The notes under the pieces were generated by a model that had not been told where the DNA came from, did no database searches, and worked only from the letters and a program-made list of their open reading frames with translations. Shown in pieces: positions 47,501-57,451 of a stretch of 64,000 bases of DNA. The stretch comes from CAIVPM01 sp964477265 (GTDB taxonomy: Bacteria; Bacteroidota; Bacteroidia; Chitinophagales; Chitinophagaceae): assembly GCA_964477265.1 (NCBI GenBank), contig CAYZDJ010000014.1, positions 16,561 through 80,560 on the forward strand, given 5' to 3'. The translations under genes and the position numbers were made by a program. Each line of letters opens with the position of its first letter. The stretch's first letter is position 1.

Positions 47501-50500
47501 TTACCACCTTAGGGCCATTGTTGCCATTGCTGTATGTGGCATTTGCTAAAACTGTAGTGTCTTTTCCTGGTAGTATTGAATTTATTGAAATTGCCTGACC
47601 GAGTTGCACATTATCTACTTCAAAGATTAAACTTGTAGCATTTGATTTTAAATTACCAACATTTTGAACAGTTGTGGCAATGGTAATGTTTTGATTAATT
47701 GCTGGATTTAAATTGCTTGGTGATATATGCTGACTGTAAACCTGCAAATCAGGCAACGACTCCCTTACATTAACGAATATTGATCCTATATTGTTACTTT
47801 CGTCTATCTCACAATATTTATTTTCATCATCGGCTTTTATTACTATTTCATAAGAACCAACAGTATCAAAAACATAATCTACACCAGCTATACCTGATGA
47901 CATGCTTGCAATGGCAGCTAATGTTGATATGCCAATAACATTACCATTTTTATAAAAATAAACATTAGTACTATCAATATCCCTCAAGCCTGAGTTATAA
48001 ATAGTGGCAAATAAATTGATGCTATTTTGTTTATTGATAACAAAAGGGTTGCATGACGACCCTAATTGATTACAATTAACTGACACACTTAAATCTGTAC
48101 CTAAATTAACTGTAGCAGTATTGTTTTGTTCATCATCTTCATCAACTTGATTATCTGAATCTATTACAACTTTGATATTTAAATTGCAATTGTTAAATGG
48201 AATGATAAAATTGCCAGACTGGATAAATTTACTGGCTCCTACACCTATGCCTGTCATATTAATCTTTGAACCAAACTGTATATTATTGATATAAAATTGT
48301 GCTGTAGAAACTGGAAAAGCAAGGCTGCCGTTATTTACTATTGTTGCTACAAAATTGATGCTATCACCTTGTTTGATATTAGTACTAGATACTTGTAATC
48401 CTTCAACTTTAGCATCAGGTTTTAATAGATATACGTTTATTTCTTGATTGTTGTTATACTCTCTTATTTCATCAACAACATTATTTGGATCTACAATAAT
48501 TTTCAGCAAATTATTGCCTGATGATAAATTGCCTACATTAAATGTATAGCTGGCAGAAGCACCTTTATCTATTGACGCAATATTAACAGAGCCCAAAAGG
48601 CTTGGTAAAATATATGACAAATTGCTAGAAGACTTATAAACATTAATTATATTAGAAGGTGCAATATTTGAGCAAGATTCATTTTTTATAACAATACTTA
48701 AAGTGTTGCCATTTTGTGTTACCGATTGTATTGAATAGTCAGGTTTTCTTTCGTTAATATAAATTGCCTGCTCTCTTGTATCTATTTTTCTTATTCCATT
48801 TATATCGTAGTAAATATGCTTGATAGTAAGTACAATCCTACTGCTATTAACTGGACTAAAATCGTATTTAATGTATTTTGTTTCTCCAGTGTTTATTTGA
48901 GAGAAAATTGTTTCACTTTTTTCAACACCATCTAATAATACTATGATAGTATCATTAAGAGCAATGCTACCCAAATTAGAAAAGTAATTGTGGTAAGTTA
49001 TGTTTTCGCCCAAACTTAAACAACCATCTACATAAGAGCTATTCCCAGCACCAGTAAATGATGCCAAATTGTTCAACCCTCCTCCAGAAGAGTTACTACC
49101 TCCTGTGCCGGATCCTGCACCAGCACCTGTACCCCCACTTCCAATGTTCCAAAGATTACAAATATTATTACAGTCTATATTGTAAGAAAAATTAGCAATT
49201 GCCGATGTTAAGGTAAAATCAGTTACTTGTACCTGTACACTATTTGAACCACAAACATGCATACCAGCAAAAGAATAGAACCCATTGATATTAGTGTAAG
49301 TAGTTGCAAGTAAATTTCCATTCTCTTTTATAGTTACTAGTGCACCTGAAACCAAACTGTTGTTATGAGAATATTTTGCATTACCATAAACATACAGCAT
49401 TTCGGGGCAATAAAAAGGCAAGGTATTTCCTTCTATTTCTATACTACCAGGAACACTAAAATTTCCTACTGTAACTGGCCTTATTGCATAATTGTTTAAC
49501 TTATTATTTTCCATTATTAGTCCTGCACTATCGACCCAAACTTTTATGGGGTAAAAACCATCTGTGCTATATACTAAACTCATACTAACAACAGCATTGC
49601 TATAGGCACCTATAAATGGCAGCGTTGTTTGGTTATAGTATATGCTGTCAGTATAAAACCTTACATTGATATTAGATTGGCTGTATGGTGTATTATTGTG
49701 CACAGTGGCATAAACAGTAAATGATTGGTTTGGACTAGGATTGGTAACGCTAAAACTTATATCATTTGCATAGATGCTTAAATCCAGCAATTGGTCAGTT
49801 ACAATAGGCCCACCATATGCTTGTGTATTGGTTTGTAAAGCCACATTTCCTAGACTATCTATTGCAAAAAATTGGTAAGTATATGTATTGCCTATTGGCA
49901 AATTTGTGGTAAAAATATATTCTTCTCCTATTGACCAATTTGTTGTGTTTGACACTTTACTCATTGCAAATAATCCTTCATTCGTACCTATAAATTCAGC
50001 ATCATTATTTCTATCTATTCCTACTTGTGGATAGCCAGTCATAGGTGGAGTATTTGTAGCACTCTTATAAACTATTTTATAAGTAAACATTGATTGGGGC
50101 ATCGCTACTTCAGGGTTAATGCCCTTCGAAGAATTGTATGGTTGTTCAGATACAAATTGAAGAATTGGTTTTATACTATTTATGTATCCAAAACCGCTAA
50201 TATTAATTTTTTCTGATAAATCCCATTGATTAGATTTTATATATACCACATCACTTATTAATCCTATTGCATTAGGCTTAAATTTAATTGTAATAACAAT
50301 TGTTGCTCCAACGTTTAAAATGGTACCATTTCCAACTACGCTAAAAACATTATTTCTATTTATGATAGAATCTAAATTTAAGGGAACATTACCAGTGTTG
50401 GAAATAGAGATTGCTTTACTAAGTGAATCCCCTATTGTAGTATATCCAAAATTTAAACTGCTGCTATTGACACCCCATTTTGGCATTGGTGTTACACCTT

Positions 50501-53111
50501 TGCCTTGTAGTGTAATGTTGTGAGCACCAAATTGATGATGTATTTCTAAATTTCCTAAGTAAAATAAGTTGGCTGTTGGCGTAAAATTAAAGCTGATATT
50601 TTGTGTGGCACCAGCAGCAATAGTTGCTTGCAGGGGTGTTTTACCAAAGGGTGTTTGAGTGGTTATGCTATCAATAGTAAATGGCACATTGCCTGTATTG
50701 GTAACAGTTATTACAGCCTGCTGTGTAACACCAGTTGCAACGTTGCCAAAATTGTAATAGTTGGTTGATGGTGTTAATTCAATATTATACACATCAACTA
50801 AAACACTATCGCTAACACTGCAACCATTTAAAGTAGCAGTAGCAATAAAATATTGTGTGCTTGCTGGTGCAATTAATATTTTATTAGCAGCACTATCTAT
50901 TAAAGTTCCATCGTTCCAAACAACACTGCCATTGCTTGATGCAGTTAAGTATAACGAACTGCCTTTATACATATATTGGTCTTGCCCTGCATTTAGCCAA
51001 GGCAATGGTTTAATATAAATGGTAATGCTTTTACTAACTGCACACACATCATCACTGGTTACAGTATAAGTTGTAGTAGCAGTAGGTATTGCAGTTGTTG
51101 AAGCACTATACCAATTGCTTAAAGTAGTATCCATATTCCAAACAAAACCACTTGCACCAGTTGCAGTTAATACAATGCTGCTGCCTGCACAAATGCTATC
51201 ACTTACTGCATTTATTTGAACATTGGGTAATGGTATAATGTTTATATGATGCACATTATACACACTATCGCAGCCCTGATAACTTTTAACAGTATCTTGT
51301 TTTGTAGTATTAGCAGTATATGTAGTGCCATTGAATACAACACTTACACAGCCATTGTGCTGAATATGATTGATAACAGCATTTACAGTTGTTACAACTA
51401 TATAATTGTTTACAACTACACTATCACAACCAAATCTGTTTCTAATGGTGTCTTTTACTGTTGCTGAAATGCCATAATTATTGCCTCTAAAACTTATAAC
51501 ATTGCAACCTCTATAATAATTATTTTGTGTGGTAATTGTTTGTTGATACACTGTTATAAAAACATTGGTAACAATACTATCGCAGCCTTGCACACTTTTT
51601 TGGCGTTGAACAAAGTTGATACTGCTTGTATATGTAATACCATTATACACAACACTATTGCAACCACTTTTGTAAACATTATTATTAACAGTTACTGGTA
51701 TTGCAATTTTTATTTTATTGCTTGTTGCTACTGCATTGTTTAAGCAATAATAATTACTAGTTACAACACACCAAACACTATCGTTGTTTTGCAAATTATA
51801 TAGCGAAATAGTATCTTTTCCATCACCAACATTTATTCCATTTTTCATCCATTGATACATAGGTTGCTCGCCACCATTTACGGCAGTAGCAGTAAAATGT
51901 GCTACTGTGCCTACACAATTAGTTAGTGGATTGTTTGTAAATGAAATACTAATGTTAGCATTAACCTGTGGTGTAAATAAAACCTGTATAGTGTGTGGTG
52001 CTGTAATGCCTATAAATGCAAAACTATCTACACGCCCAACTGATACATTATCTACCAAAACATCCATAACACAATAGCCACTATCTGTAGTGATATAATA
52101 AGTTTTACTACTGCCAATAACCACATTACTAATCCCAGAATCTGATATGCTGCCACCCATTTGTGCCAATGCACTAATGGCAAAAGTATCAACTGAGTTT
52201 TTGTAAAAAGTATCAATCACCACACTACTCCACATTCCACCATTATACATAACCCTTGTGTTAAGTATGTGCCAGCCAGTATCTACAGTGTTTGTAGTAA
52301 TGGTATCATCAATATTGGTTATATCAGCTACATTTTTTGTTTGTTTTAAAATGTAGGCAGTATCAAACCAATACTCAATTTTGCTGGGTTGGTTTTCGTA
52401 AGCAGTTTTTGCAAAAACAGTTGAGGTAATACCACTCCAAGCTCCTCCATTTATTTTAAAACGAGTATGCAACACATTGTATCCTGCTGCAAGTGTGGCT
52501 GTATTAAGCTCTTCATCAATAGTAAAAGGATTGGCTACTGTAAAAGTTTGTTTAGTAGCATCGTTATTAAACCAATATTCACAAGTGTTAATACCACTAC
52601 CATCCGAATTTTTTAAAAATCTTGTAGAAGTAATACTGCTCCAAGCACCACCTGCTACTCTAAAACGTGTATGCAAAGTGTGAAAGCCATTATTTAGCGT
52701 GTTAGTATTTACCTCATTATCTATAATAGCTATATTGTTAATTATAAAGCTATCTCGCTGTGGGCTATCATCAAACCAATACTGGCAAATACTATTGCCA
52801 TTTGATGAGTTTTTTATAAATCGAGTAGAGCTAATACTACTCCAACTACTATCATCTGTAGTAAAACGAATATGAAAAATATGATAATCGCTAGTAAGCC
52901 CACTCATATCTATCAACTCATCTATTTGGGCAAGATTGTTAAGGTTAATTATTTGATGTTGGGCAAAAGCAGTATCGAACCAATACTGTGCTTTACCAGC
53001 AGGATAAGTGCTTGCTGGGGGATTTATTTTTTTGTAGCTATTGATACTATTATTGCCCCAAACTGAGTTGCAGCAACAATATAACAATGCCAACCATAGT
53101 AAACGTTTCAT
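44544..53111 (-). CDS. Giant secreted multidomain T9SS protein with lipase-like domain
   Basis: 2855 residues. Signal peptide (LLWLALLYCCCNSVWG). Four N-terminal repeats with YWFD/YWFN at about 42-300, an Ig-like domain, then three Cys-bearing repeats (GCxSVVF.G..Y, GCDS) at about 475-620. HYDIN/ASPM-like and CARDB repeats follow (about 800-2000), with a Gly/Ser-rich linker near 1327. An alpha/beta hydrolase domain (about 2015-2300) has nucleophile elbow FIGHSRGTILL, FLDPHPAS and HSAVHSWF. Ig-like domains and a T9SS domain (FIFYPNPAHTTISL) end it. Probably a large surface adhesin or enzyme. Confidence 0.88.
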   Translation of the reverse strand: MKRLLWLALLYCCCNSVWGNNSINSYKKINPPASTYPAGKAQYWFDTAFAQHQIINLNNLAQIDELIDMSGLTSDYHIFHIRFTTDDSSWSSISSTRFIKNSSNGNSICQYWFDDSPQRDSFIINNIAIIDNEVNTNTLNNGFHTLHTRFRVAGGAWSSITSTRFLKNSDGSGINTCEYWFNNDATKQTFTVANPFTIDEELNTATLAAGYNVLHTRFKINGGAWSGITSTVFAKTAYENQPSKIEYWFDTAYILKQTKNVADITNIDDTITTNTVDTGWHILNTRVMYNGGMWSSVVIDTFYKNSVDTFAISALAQMGGSISDSGISNVVIGSSKTYYITTDSGYCVMDVLVDNVSVGRVDSFAFIGITAPHTIQVLFTPQVNANISISFTNNPLTNCVGTVAHFTATAVNGGEQPMYQWMKNGINVGDGKDTISLYNLQNNDSVWCVVTSNYYCLNNAVATSNKIKIAIPVTVNNNVYKSGCNSVVYNGITYTSSINFVQRQKSVQGCDSIVTNVFITVYQQTITTQNNYYRGCNVISFRGNNYGISATVKDTIRNRFGCDSVVVNNYIVVTTVNAVINHIQHNGCVSVVFNGTTYTANTTKQDTVKSYQGCDSVYNVHHINIIPLPNVQINAVSDSICAGSSIVLTATGASGFVWNMDTTLSNWYSASTTAIPTATTTYTVTSDDVCAVSKSITIYIKPLPWLNAGQDQYMYKGSSLYLTASSNGSVVWNDGTLIDSAANKILIAPASTQYFIATATLNGCSVSDSVLVDVYNIELTPSTNYYNFGNVATGVTQQAVITVTNTGNVPFTIDSITTQTPFGKTPLQATIAAGATQNISFNFTPTANLFYLGNLEIHHQFGAHNITLQGKGVTPMPKWGVNSSSLNFGYTTIGDSLSKAISISNTGNVPLNLDSIINRNNVFSVVGNGTILNVGATIVITIKFKPNAIGLISDVVYIKSNQWDLSEKINISGFGYINSIKPILQFVSEQPYNSSKGINPEVAMPQSMFTYKIVYKSATNTPPMTGYPQVGIDRNNDAEFIGTNEGLFAMSKVSNTTNWSIGEEYIFTTNLPIGNTYTYQFFAIDSLGNVALQTNTQAYGGPIVTDQLLDLSIYANDISFSVTNPSPNQSFTVYATVHNNTPYSQSNINVRFYTDSIYYNQTTLPFIGAYSNAVVSMSLVYSTDGFYPIKVWVDSAGLIMENNKLNNYAIRPVTVGNFSVPGSIEIEGNTLPFYCPEMLYVYGNAKYSHNNSLVSGALVTIKENGNLLATTYTNINGFYSFAGMHVCGSNSVQVQVTDFTLTSAIANFSYNIDCNNICNLWNIGSGGTGAGAGSGTGGSNSSGGGLNNLASFTGAGNSSYVDGCLSLGENITYHNYFSNLGSIALNDTIIVLLDGVEKSETIFSQINTGETKYIKYDFSPVNSSRIVLTIKHIYYDINGIRKIDTREQAIYINERKPDYSIQSVTQNGNTLSIVIKNESCSNIAPSNIINVYKSSSNLSYILPSLLGSVNIASIDKGASASYTFNVGNLSSGNNLLKIIVDPNNVVDEIREYNNNQEINVYLLKPDAKVEGLQVSSTNIKQGDSINFVATIVNNGSLAFPVSTAQFYINNIQFGSKINMTGIGVGASKFIQSGNFIIPFNNCNLNIKVVIDSDNQVDEDDEQNNTATVNLGTDLSVSVNCNQLGSSCNPFVINKQNSINLFATIYNSGLRDIDSTNVYFYKNGNVIGISTLAAIASMSSGIAGVDYVFDTVGSYEIVIKADDENKYCEIDESNNIGSIFVNVRESLPDLQVYSQHISPSNLNPAINQNITIATTVQNVGNLKSNATSLIFEVDNVQLGQAISINSILPGKDTTVLANATYSNGNNGPKVVRVIVNPQKNQEEITFANNVASRAIIVGAAPDFAKAIHEGLLMSKIKVKLGDMVQLSSYVRNYGGLAGVAKLKFYKELHGSKTIISSHTISLNANDSIKITSSWTVDAVEGNILSVIEEANPEEFNTLNNTETLPISIDFEPGITVIVHGFQLGGSFPDDFITMGKEIIKRAGGGVIYKNNTATGQLELVDGSFDPTKEVVLLYDWAVLSNNSALFNNSGVGYLESAADNLFSTFMQLGSMLNVDRTTWFGKPNHFIGHSRGTILLLQTLHRFANYFPNFKVEHLTFLDPHPASTFGDVKKQNDNTTFNLPCVSGYAGSCSITQYCWNGDNIELKIPVNVKRAECYFRKDFLYESVFDPSGFASFNGLSIPDLSYYNRQLDDNLLSIGSTNFGGTHSAVHSWFRGTINTKDPVATTNLLSSAKTLTKNWYEPSMTYYMSNKFLTSESRYTTGFYHSRIGGGPLVPELTTGKESLLAMNQTLALKYGVSNINGMEPETVYGGKFLYNNDAGWRENGGNTNLTFLQFANNRARMASGDLLKHSKMYFPSRCYFLKINTKKHVFVTNPELVVNFYNLSDIVIDTKSVTLQNNNNLTENYFAIPTALIDNIGKFSIKIEGNLQDQVDLSNIELVEQLPINPTINISNGLYNCTTGATTFTSVSSNTCLNTVYNWYKNNVIITQIINGAITPINNVVYYAVGLQPNDNIYCLMTTTCNGISSAYKSNTITIPALIAPAATTGSTSVCVGSSIQLNNTTANGVWSSTAGRATVNRIGVVTGTSAGVANIKYTAVNEIGCPASSNFSVQVNAIPEIPTIKFALGTTGISGSGGYCKNKPFTLVGKPLGGLWSSTGTASGFNINATSGVVNTGNVTGTVNVTYTTTDANGCSNNRTIPSNIVTCTSKGIVTTNDLITNNFIFYPNPAHTTISLKVDKLIGRGSIIITNLLGKQLKQQPLSMGINAIDVSTFAKGMYLVSIITNTGKQTQKIVVE

Positions 53112-53168
53112 TGAAATAAGTTTAGTTAAGAATTAATGTTTTCAATAACAGCAATAGAAATTAATCTA

Positions 53169-54215
53169 TTAGTTGTTGCTTAAACTGTATTGAATTCTTA
53201 ACTTACCATTTGCACCAGTTTGTGGTGCAACTATACGGCTACGCACATGAGGATTTGGTGGAATAGCACCATCTTTATAAGGATAGCTACCACCGTAAAT
53301 GCCTATTTGCGTTCCATCATTACCTAAAAACCCTGCAGCATTGCTTGGTGTTAAATGGTAGTTATAGCCATAGCTGAATGGATTAGGATTATTGGGATGA
53401 GTTACAAATAAATTTGATGTTGTTGAGTTGAAATAACAATTTGATAAATTACTGCTAATTGTAGAAGGGGCAGCACCTGAAAAACTACATTTAGTAAATG
53501 TACCTTTTGTTAAATCATTAGGTGCATCTAAACCACTGGCTAAAAAAATAGAATTGTAGATATTAATTCCAGCATAGTAAAAATTTGTATTGCTAAAATT
53601 ACCACCACTTGCACCAGTAAAAATACAATTATAAAAATTAGTAGTTTTTAATGAATAAAAATAATAACTGTTTAAAATACAACTTGTGAAAGTAAATCCA
53701 ACGAAACGCTCTTGATTTCCCACACCCCCAGATTTACCATTCGTAATTCCCCTCATTATTGAATAACTTATATTGAAATTATAAAAATTTTCACAATCAT
53801 CAGTTATAATATTATCAAAATTGCATCTGTAAATAGATACATCAGATATACTTTGTTGAGAAGTGGCATAAAAATTCTCTGTAATGTGTAACCCATCAAT
53901 AACAGAATTACTTGCATTAGGTGTTAAAATAATGCTACCATTAAATGTGGTAGTATTATTTGCACTGCTACTGTCTGCATAATGCCCAACTCCAATAATA
54001 TTTAATTTTTTATCAATAGTTACGTTGCCACTAAAAGTACCACCAGGCAAATAAATAGTTGCTCCTGCACTTGCTTTTGCAATAGCACTATCCAATCTGT
54101 CGGTTAGTTGTGTGCTGCCATTGGGTGCAACAATTGCAATAGGTGCTGTAGTGGGTTGTGCAATAGCAATAAGGCTTGTAAAAAATAAAACTGTAATAGC
54201 TAATAACTGTTTCAT
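53169..54215 (-). CDS. Secreted beta-helix protein
   Basis: 348 residues. Signal peptide (LLAITVLFFTSLIAIA). A Pro/Ala-rich start leads to ATIYLPGGTFSGNVTIDKKL and parallel beta-helix turns (DVSIYRCNFDNIITDDCENF, FTSCILNSYYFYSLK). The end lacks a clear T9SS domain (GKLRIQYSLSNN). It sits 57 bp upstream of the giant gene on the same strand and probably shares its transcript. Function unknown. Confidence 0.78.
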   Translation of the reverse strand: MKQLLAITVLFFTSLIAIAQPTTAPIAIVAPNGSTQLTDRLDSAIAKASAGATIYLPGGTFSGNVTIDKKLNIIGVGHYADSSSANNTTTFNGSIILTPNASNSVIDGLHITENFYATSQQSISDVSIYRCNFDNIITDDCENFYNFNISYSIMRGITNGKSGGVGNQERFVGFTFTSCILNSYYFYSLKTTNFYNCIFTGASGGNFSNTNFYYAGINIYNSIFLASGLDAPNDLTKGTFTKCSFSGAAPSTISSNLSNCYFNSTTSNLFVTHPNNPNPFSYGYNYHLTPSNAAGFLGNDGTQIGIYGGSYPYKDGAIPPNPHVRSRIVAPQTGANGKLRIQYSLSNN

Positions 54216-54316
54216 AAATAGTATGTTTTGGTTTGTTTAAAAATTAATTTTCAACAACACTAAAACAAAAAGTTAAAACTTTTTAGCACAGCTACACGAA
54301 ACCCCCATTTTTTGAC

Positions 54317-57300
54317 ATGAAACAGTCCCACAGTTCCTACAATTCGAACACGCCAAAAGCGTGTTCCTACACCAAACCCACAAAACCTTACACCAAACCT
54401 CTTTATAAAAAAATAAATACAAATACTTTTGTAACCATTTTGAAACAATTATTTTTTATACTATTTTTTGTAATTGCCACCACTGCAATAGCCCAATACC
54501 CCAATGGTGGCGAAAACAATTATTATGTTTATGGCGAAAAAGATAGTGTTGTTTTTCCTACAACTGGTGTTATAAAAGTTTTTAATGATGGTACACTATG
54601 GCTGCTACCATATAGCCACAACCCATTAATAAAAGGCAATAATTATACTTTAAAAATTGCTGCATTCGAGAATTTTAAAACACCAAGTATATACTCTGGT
54701 CAGTACAACTTATCATCACCAAATTTATGGATTGCAAATAATAACAAAGCAATTTGTTTTAATAAAAACAAGATTGTAGATTCTTTTACAATGCCTTTTA
54801 ATGGCTATTCTGTATTAAACTATAACAATAGACTATTATTGGCTTACTACAATATTGATAATAATTCATTTTATGTTGGAGAAAGAATAAATAATCAAAA
54901 TAAAATGTTTGGTGCAGCACCTATAAAAGCAGAGGCTACCATTGGCGAAATGTGTTTATTTAATATTGGAAATAAATTGTGCGTTGGTAATATCAATGAT
55001 TACTGCTACGTTAATAGCAATGGCTATGGGCAAGTATTTTCAAGAAAAACAAAAGTGAATAGTAATTTAATAATTCCATTTATACAAAGCAAACAGTTTG
55101 TATATACTATGAACAAAACATTTGATTCTATTTTTAGGTTTAACCAAAATAATATTGAAGCTACACCTCAAGTATTTTTAGCCAACATTCATTGCTATCC
55201 ATCATCGTTTAATAATTTATTAGTTAATAATAAAAATTTGCATAAACAAGTAATTGAAATTGTAAATGATACTGCAACACAAAAAATTTCACTTGCCTAT
55301 TTCGATGAATTTAACGCTGCTTTTTTGGCATCGCAAAAAAGTTATTATATTAATACAAGCAATAAATTATTAAGAACCTTTGAATATATTCAACGCTATC
55401 CTAAAATATTTAATAGCAACAATAGCAACCTTGCTTTTGCACTTACACAAGCAAGTAATGGCAATATTTGGGCAGGTAGTTACAATGGTGGTTTGGCTTC
55501 AATTAGTAAGACATCATCAAAATATTTTAACCTCAATAAATTTAAAATTACTAATGGCTCTTGCAGTATTAATAACAAACAATTGTTTATAAGTGAAGGT
55601 GCAAAAAAAGGAATTTTCGTTTTTGATGAAAAAGGAAATTATAAGCATTTATTTAATGAAGCTAGTGGTTTTATTTTTTATATTGATACTACTGAAAAGC
55701 TTGTGTATTATGGCTCTTGCGATAATGGCTTATTTTTTACCTCATTCAAAAATATTGATAACAATGGAAAAGAAAGTTGGAAAAAAATAAATCGTCAGCA
55801 AGGCTTAACCTTACCCAATATTCTTACCATTACTAAAGATAAAGTGGGTAGAATATGGATGGGACAAAGTAGTAGAGGCTGGGCTGTATATTACCCCAAA
55901 CAAAATAAAGCCACTACCTTTTTAATAGAAAATAATCAAACCAATTTTGGAACAATGAGCAGTTGCACAGATACCAAAGGCACTGTGTGGCTTGGTACAA
56001 AACAACAAGGATTATTGTACTATAACAATTATAAAAGTGATACTGTAAACCCAAAAGATATTAAAACTATTGAACATCCTTTATTGTCTAAAAACAAAAC
56101 AATCTCTGCAATAGTTCAACATGGTAATTGGTTAATAATGGGTGTAACAAATTATTATGTAGCTTTTGATTTGGCAACTTGGTATAGCAATGGTAAAGTG
56201 TTGGTAAAATATCTCAATCCACAGGAAGCAAATTTTACAAGCGAAACAGAACAAAATACTTTATTGGTAGATAAACGTGATAGCAGCGTGTGGTTTAGCA
56301 CCAACAATATGTTGTATCAATGGGATTTTAAAACTTGGTTACAACTGCCAAATTATACTGCAATGCCAAGTGTTAATATTCAATACAGTTCAATAGACAC
56401 AAGCCTTTCAGCTAATACAACTTTTTATTTAAAGCCCACTCAAAATAATGTTAATCTGCAAGTTTGGTTTCAAACTATTGACAATATGCCACGCTATTTG
56501 GCAACTGCTTTTGGCAAAATTGATGATAGCTTACAGTTTGAAAGCGTAACATTAAACACAAATTATTCTTACAGCAATTTAGCAAGTGGCAACTATGTTT
56601 TTAAAGTACTTATTTGCCAAAGCGATGGCAGTGTTAGTTATCATAATTATTTTATTACTGTAAACAAATTTTGGTGGCAACATTGGAGGGTATGGTTTAT
56701 AGCAAGTTTATTATTATTTACGCCTATTGTATTATGGCTAAATAGTAAACGAAAACAAGCTAATTTGTTTGCTGCAACTGAAGAACAAAAAAAGCAGCTT
56801 GCTAATTTGCAATTGGTAACATTAAGCAATCAGTTTCGCCCACATTTTATATTAAATGCTTTAAATGCTATTGGCACACAATTACAGGGCAAACCCAAAG
56901 CAGAAAGCGTGTTGAGCAGATTAGGCGAAAGTGTCAATATTATTTTTAATCATTCTCTAAACAACAAGCCTACACAAGCATTTATTAACGAATGGAAATT
57001 GGTAACAAATATTGTTCAACTACACCAGTTAATGTATTTACAAAATTTTGTTTGCAAGTTACCAAGTACTGAAGAATTACAACAATTTGCAATAGTAGAA
57101 CTGCCAATGGGCATTTTACAAATACCTGTTGAAAATGCATTGATGCATGGCTTGGGCAATAAAATTGATAATAATGAAAAGCAATTAACAATTTCTATTT
57201 ATCAAACTGAAAACAATTTTGAATGTAATATAATTGACAACGGTATTGGAAGAACAAAAGCACAGCAACTTAGTAATTTCACCAAACATGGATTAGGCAC

Positions 57301-57451
57301 TAAAAACTTATTTGCCATTATTGAAATGTTGAATAAAAATAATATTAATAAAATTTCATTTGTTTATGCAGATGATATTTATGAAGAGAATAATATTAAA
57401 TATGGAACCAAAGTAACTATAACTATTCCAAAGAATTTTAAGTATGAATAA
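54317..57451 (+). CDS. LytS-type sensor kinase with beta-propeller and Y_Y_Y-like domains
   Basis: Up to 1044 residues. The first 41 residues look non-native; TTG 54440 would start at the signal peptide KQLFFILFFVIATTAIA. A periplasmic beta-propeller (about 60-690; IWAGSYNGGL, RIWMGQSSRGWAVY, TVWLGTKQQGLLYY) and a Y_Y_Y-like domain precede a membrane span near 795. The His_kinase domain has SNQFRPHFILNALNAIGTQL and VENALMHGLGNK. It senses an external signal. An 8-bp overlap links it to the regulator. Confidence 0.9.
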   Translation: MKQSHSSYNSNTPKACSYTKPTKPYTKPLYKKINTNTFVTILKQLFFILFFVIATTAIAQYPNGGENNYYVYGEKDSVVFPTTGVIKVFNDGTLWLLPYSHNPLIKGNNYTLKIAAFENFKTPSIYSGQYNLSSPNLWIANNNKAICFNKNKIVDSFTMPFNGYSVLNYNNRLLLAYYNIDNNSFYVGERINNQNKMFGAAPIKAEATIGEMCLFNIGNKLCVGNINDYCYVNSNGYGQVFSRKTKVNSNLIIPFIQSKQFVYTMNKTFDSIFRFNQNNIEATPQVFLANIHCYPSSFNNLLVNNKNLHKQVIEIVNDTATQKISLAYFDEFNAAFLASQKSYYINTSNKLLRTFEYIQRYPKIFNSNNSNLAFALTQASNGNIWAGSYNGGLASISKTSSKYFNLNKFKITNGSCSINNKQLFISEGAKKGIFVFDEKGNYKHLFNEASGFIFYIDTTEKLVYYGSCDNGLFFTSFKNIDNNGKESWKKINRQQGLTLPNILTITKDKVGRIWMGQSSRGWAVYYPKQNKATTFLIENNQTNFGTMSSCTDTKGTVWLGTKQQGLLYYNNYKSDTVNPKDIKTIEHPLLSKNKTISAIVQHGNWLIMGVTNYYVAFDLATWYSNGKVLVKYLNPQEANFTSETEQNTLLVDKRDSSVWFSTNNMLYQWDFKTWLQLPNYTAMPSVNIQYSSIDTSLSANTTFYLKPTQNNVNLQVWFQTIDNMPRYLATAFGKIDDSLQFESVTLNTNYSYSNLASGNYVFKVLICQSDGSVSYHNYFITVNKFWWQHWRVWFIASLLLFTPIVLWLNSKRKQANLFAATEEQKKQLANLQLVTLSNQFRPHFILNALNAIGTQLQGKPKAESVLSRLGESVNIIFNHSLNNKPTQAFINEWKLVTNIVQLHQLMYLQNFVCKLPSTEELQQFAIVELPMGILQIPVENALMHGLGNKIDNNEKQLTISIYQTENNFECNIIDNGIGRTKAQQLSNFTKHGLGTKNLFAIIEMLNKNNINKISFVYADDIYEENNIKYGTKVTITIPKNFKYE
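54345..54366. repeat. Palindrome GAACACGC..GCGTGTTC near the kinase start
   Basis: GAACACGC, five bases, then GCGTGTTC, about 130 bp from the beta-helix gene start and 28 bp after the first ATG of the kinase frame. It may be an operator between divergent genes. Confidence 0.5.

Noticed and set aside
54260..54448. Minus-strand 62-residue ORF opposite the kinase start
   Set aside because: Gly/Val/Phe-rich shadow frame with no motif; it covers the divergent promoter area.
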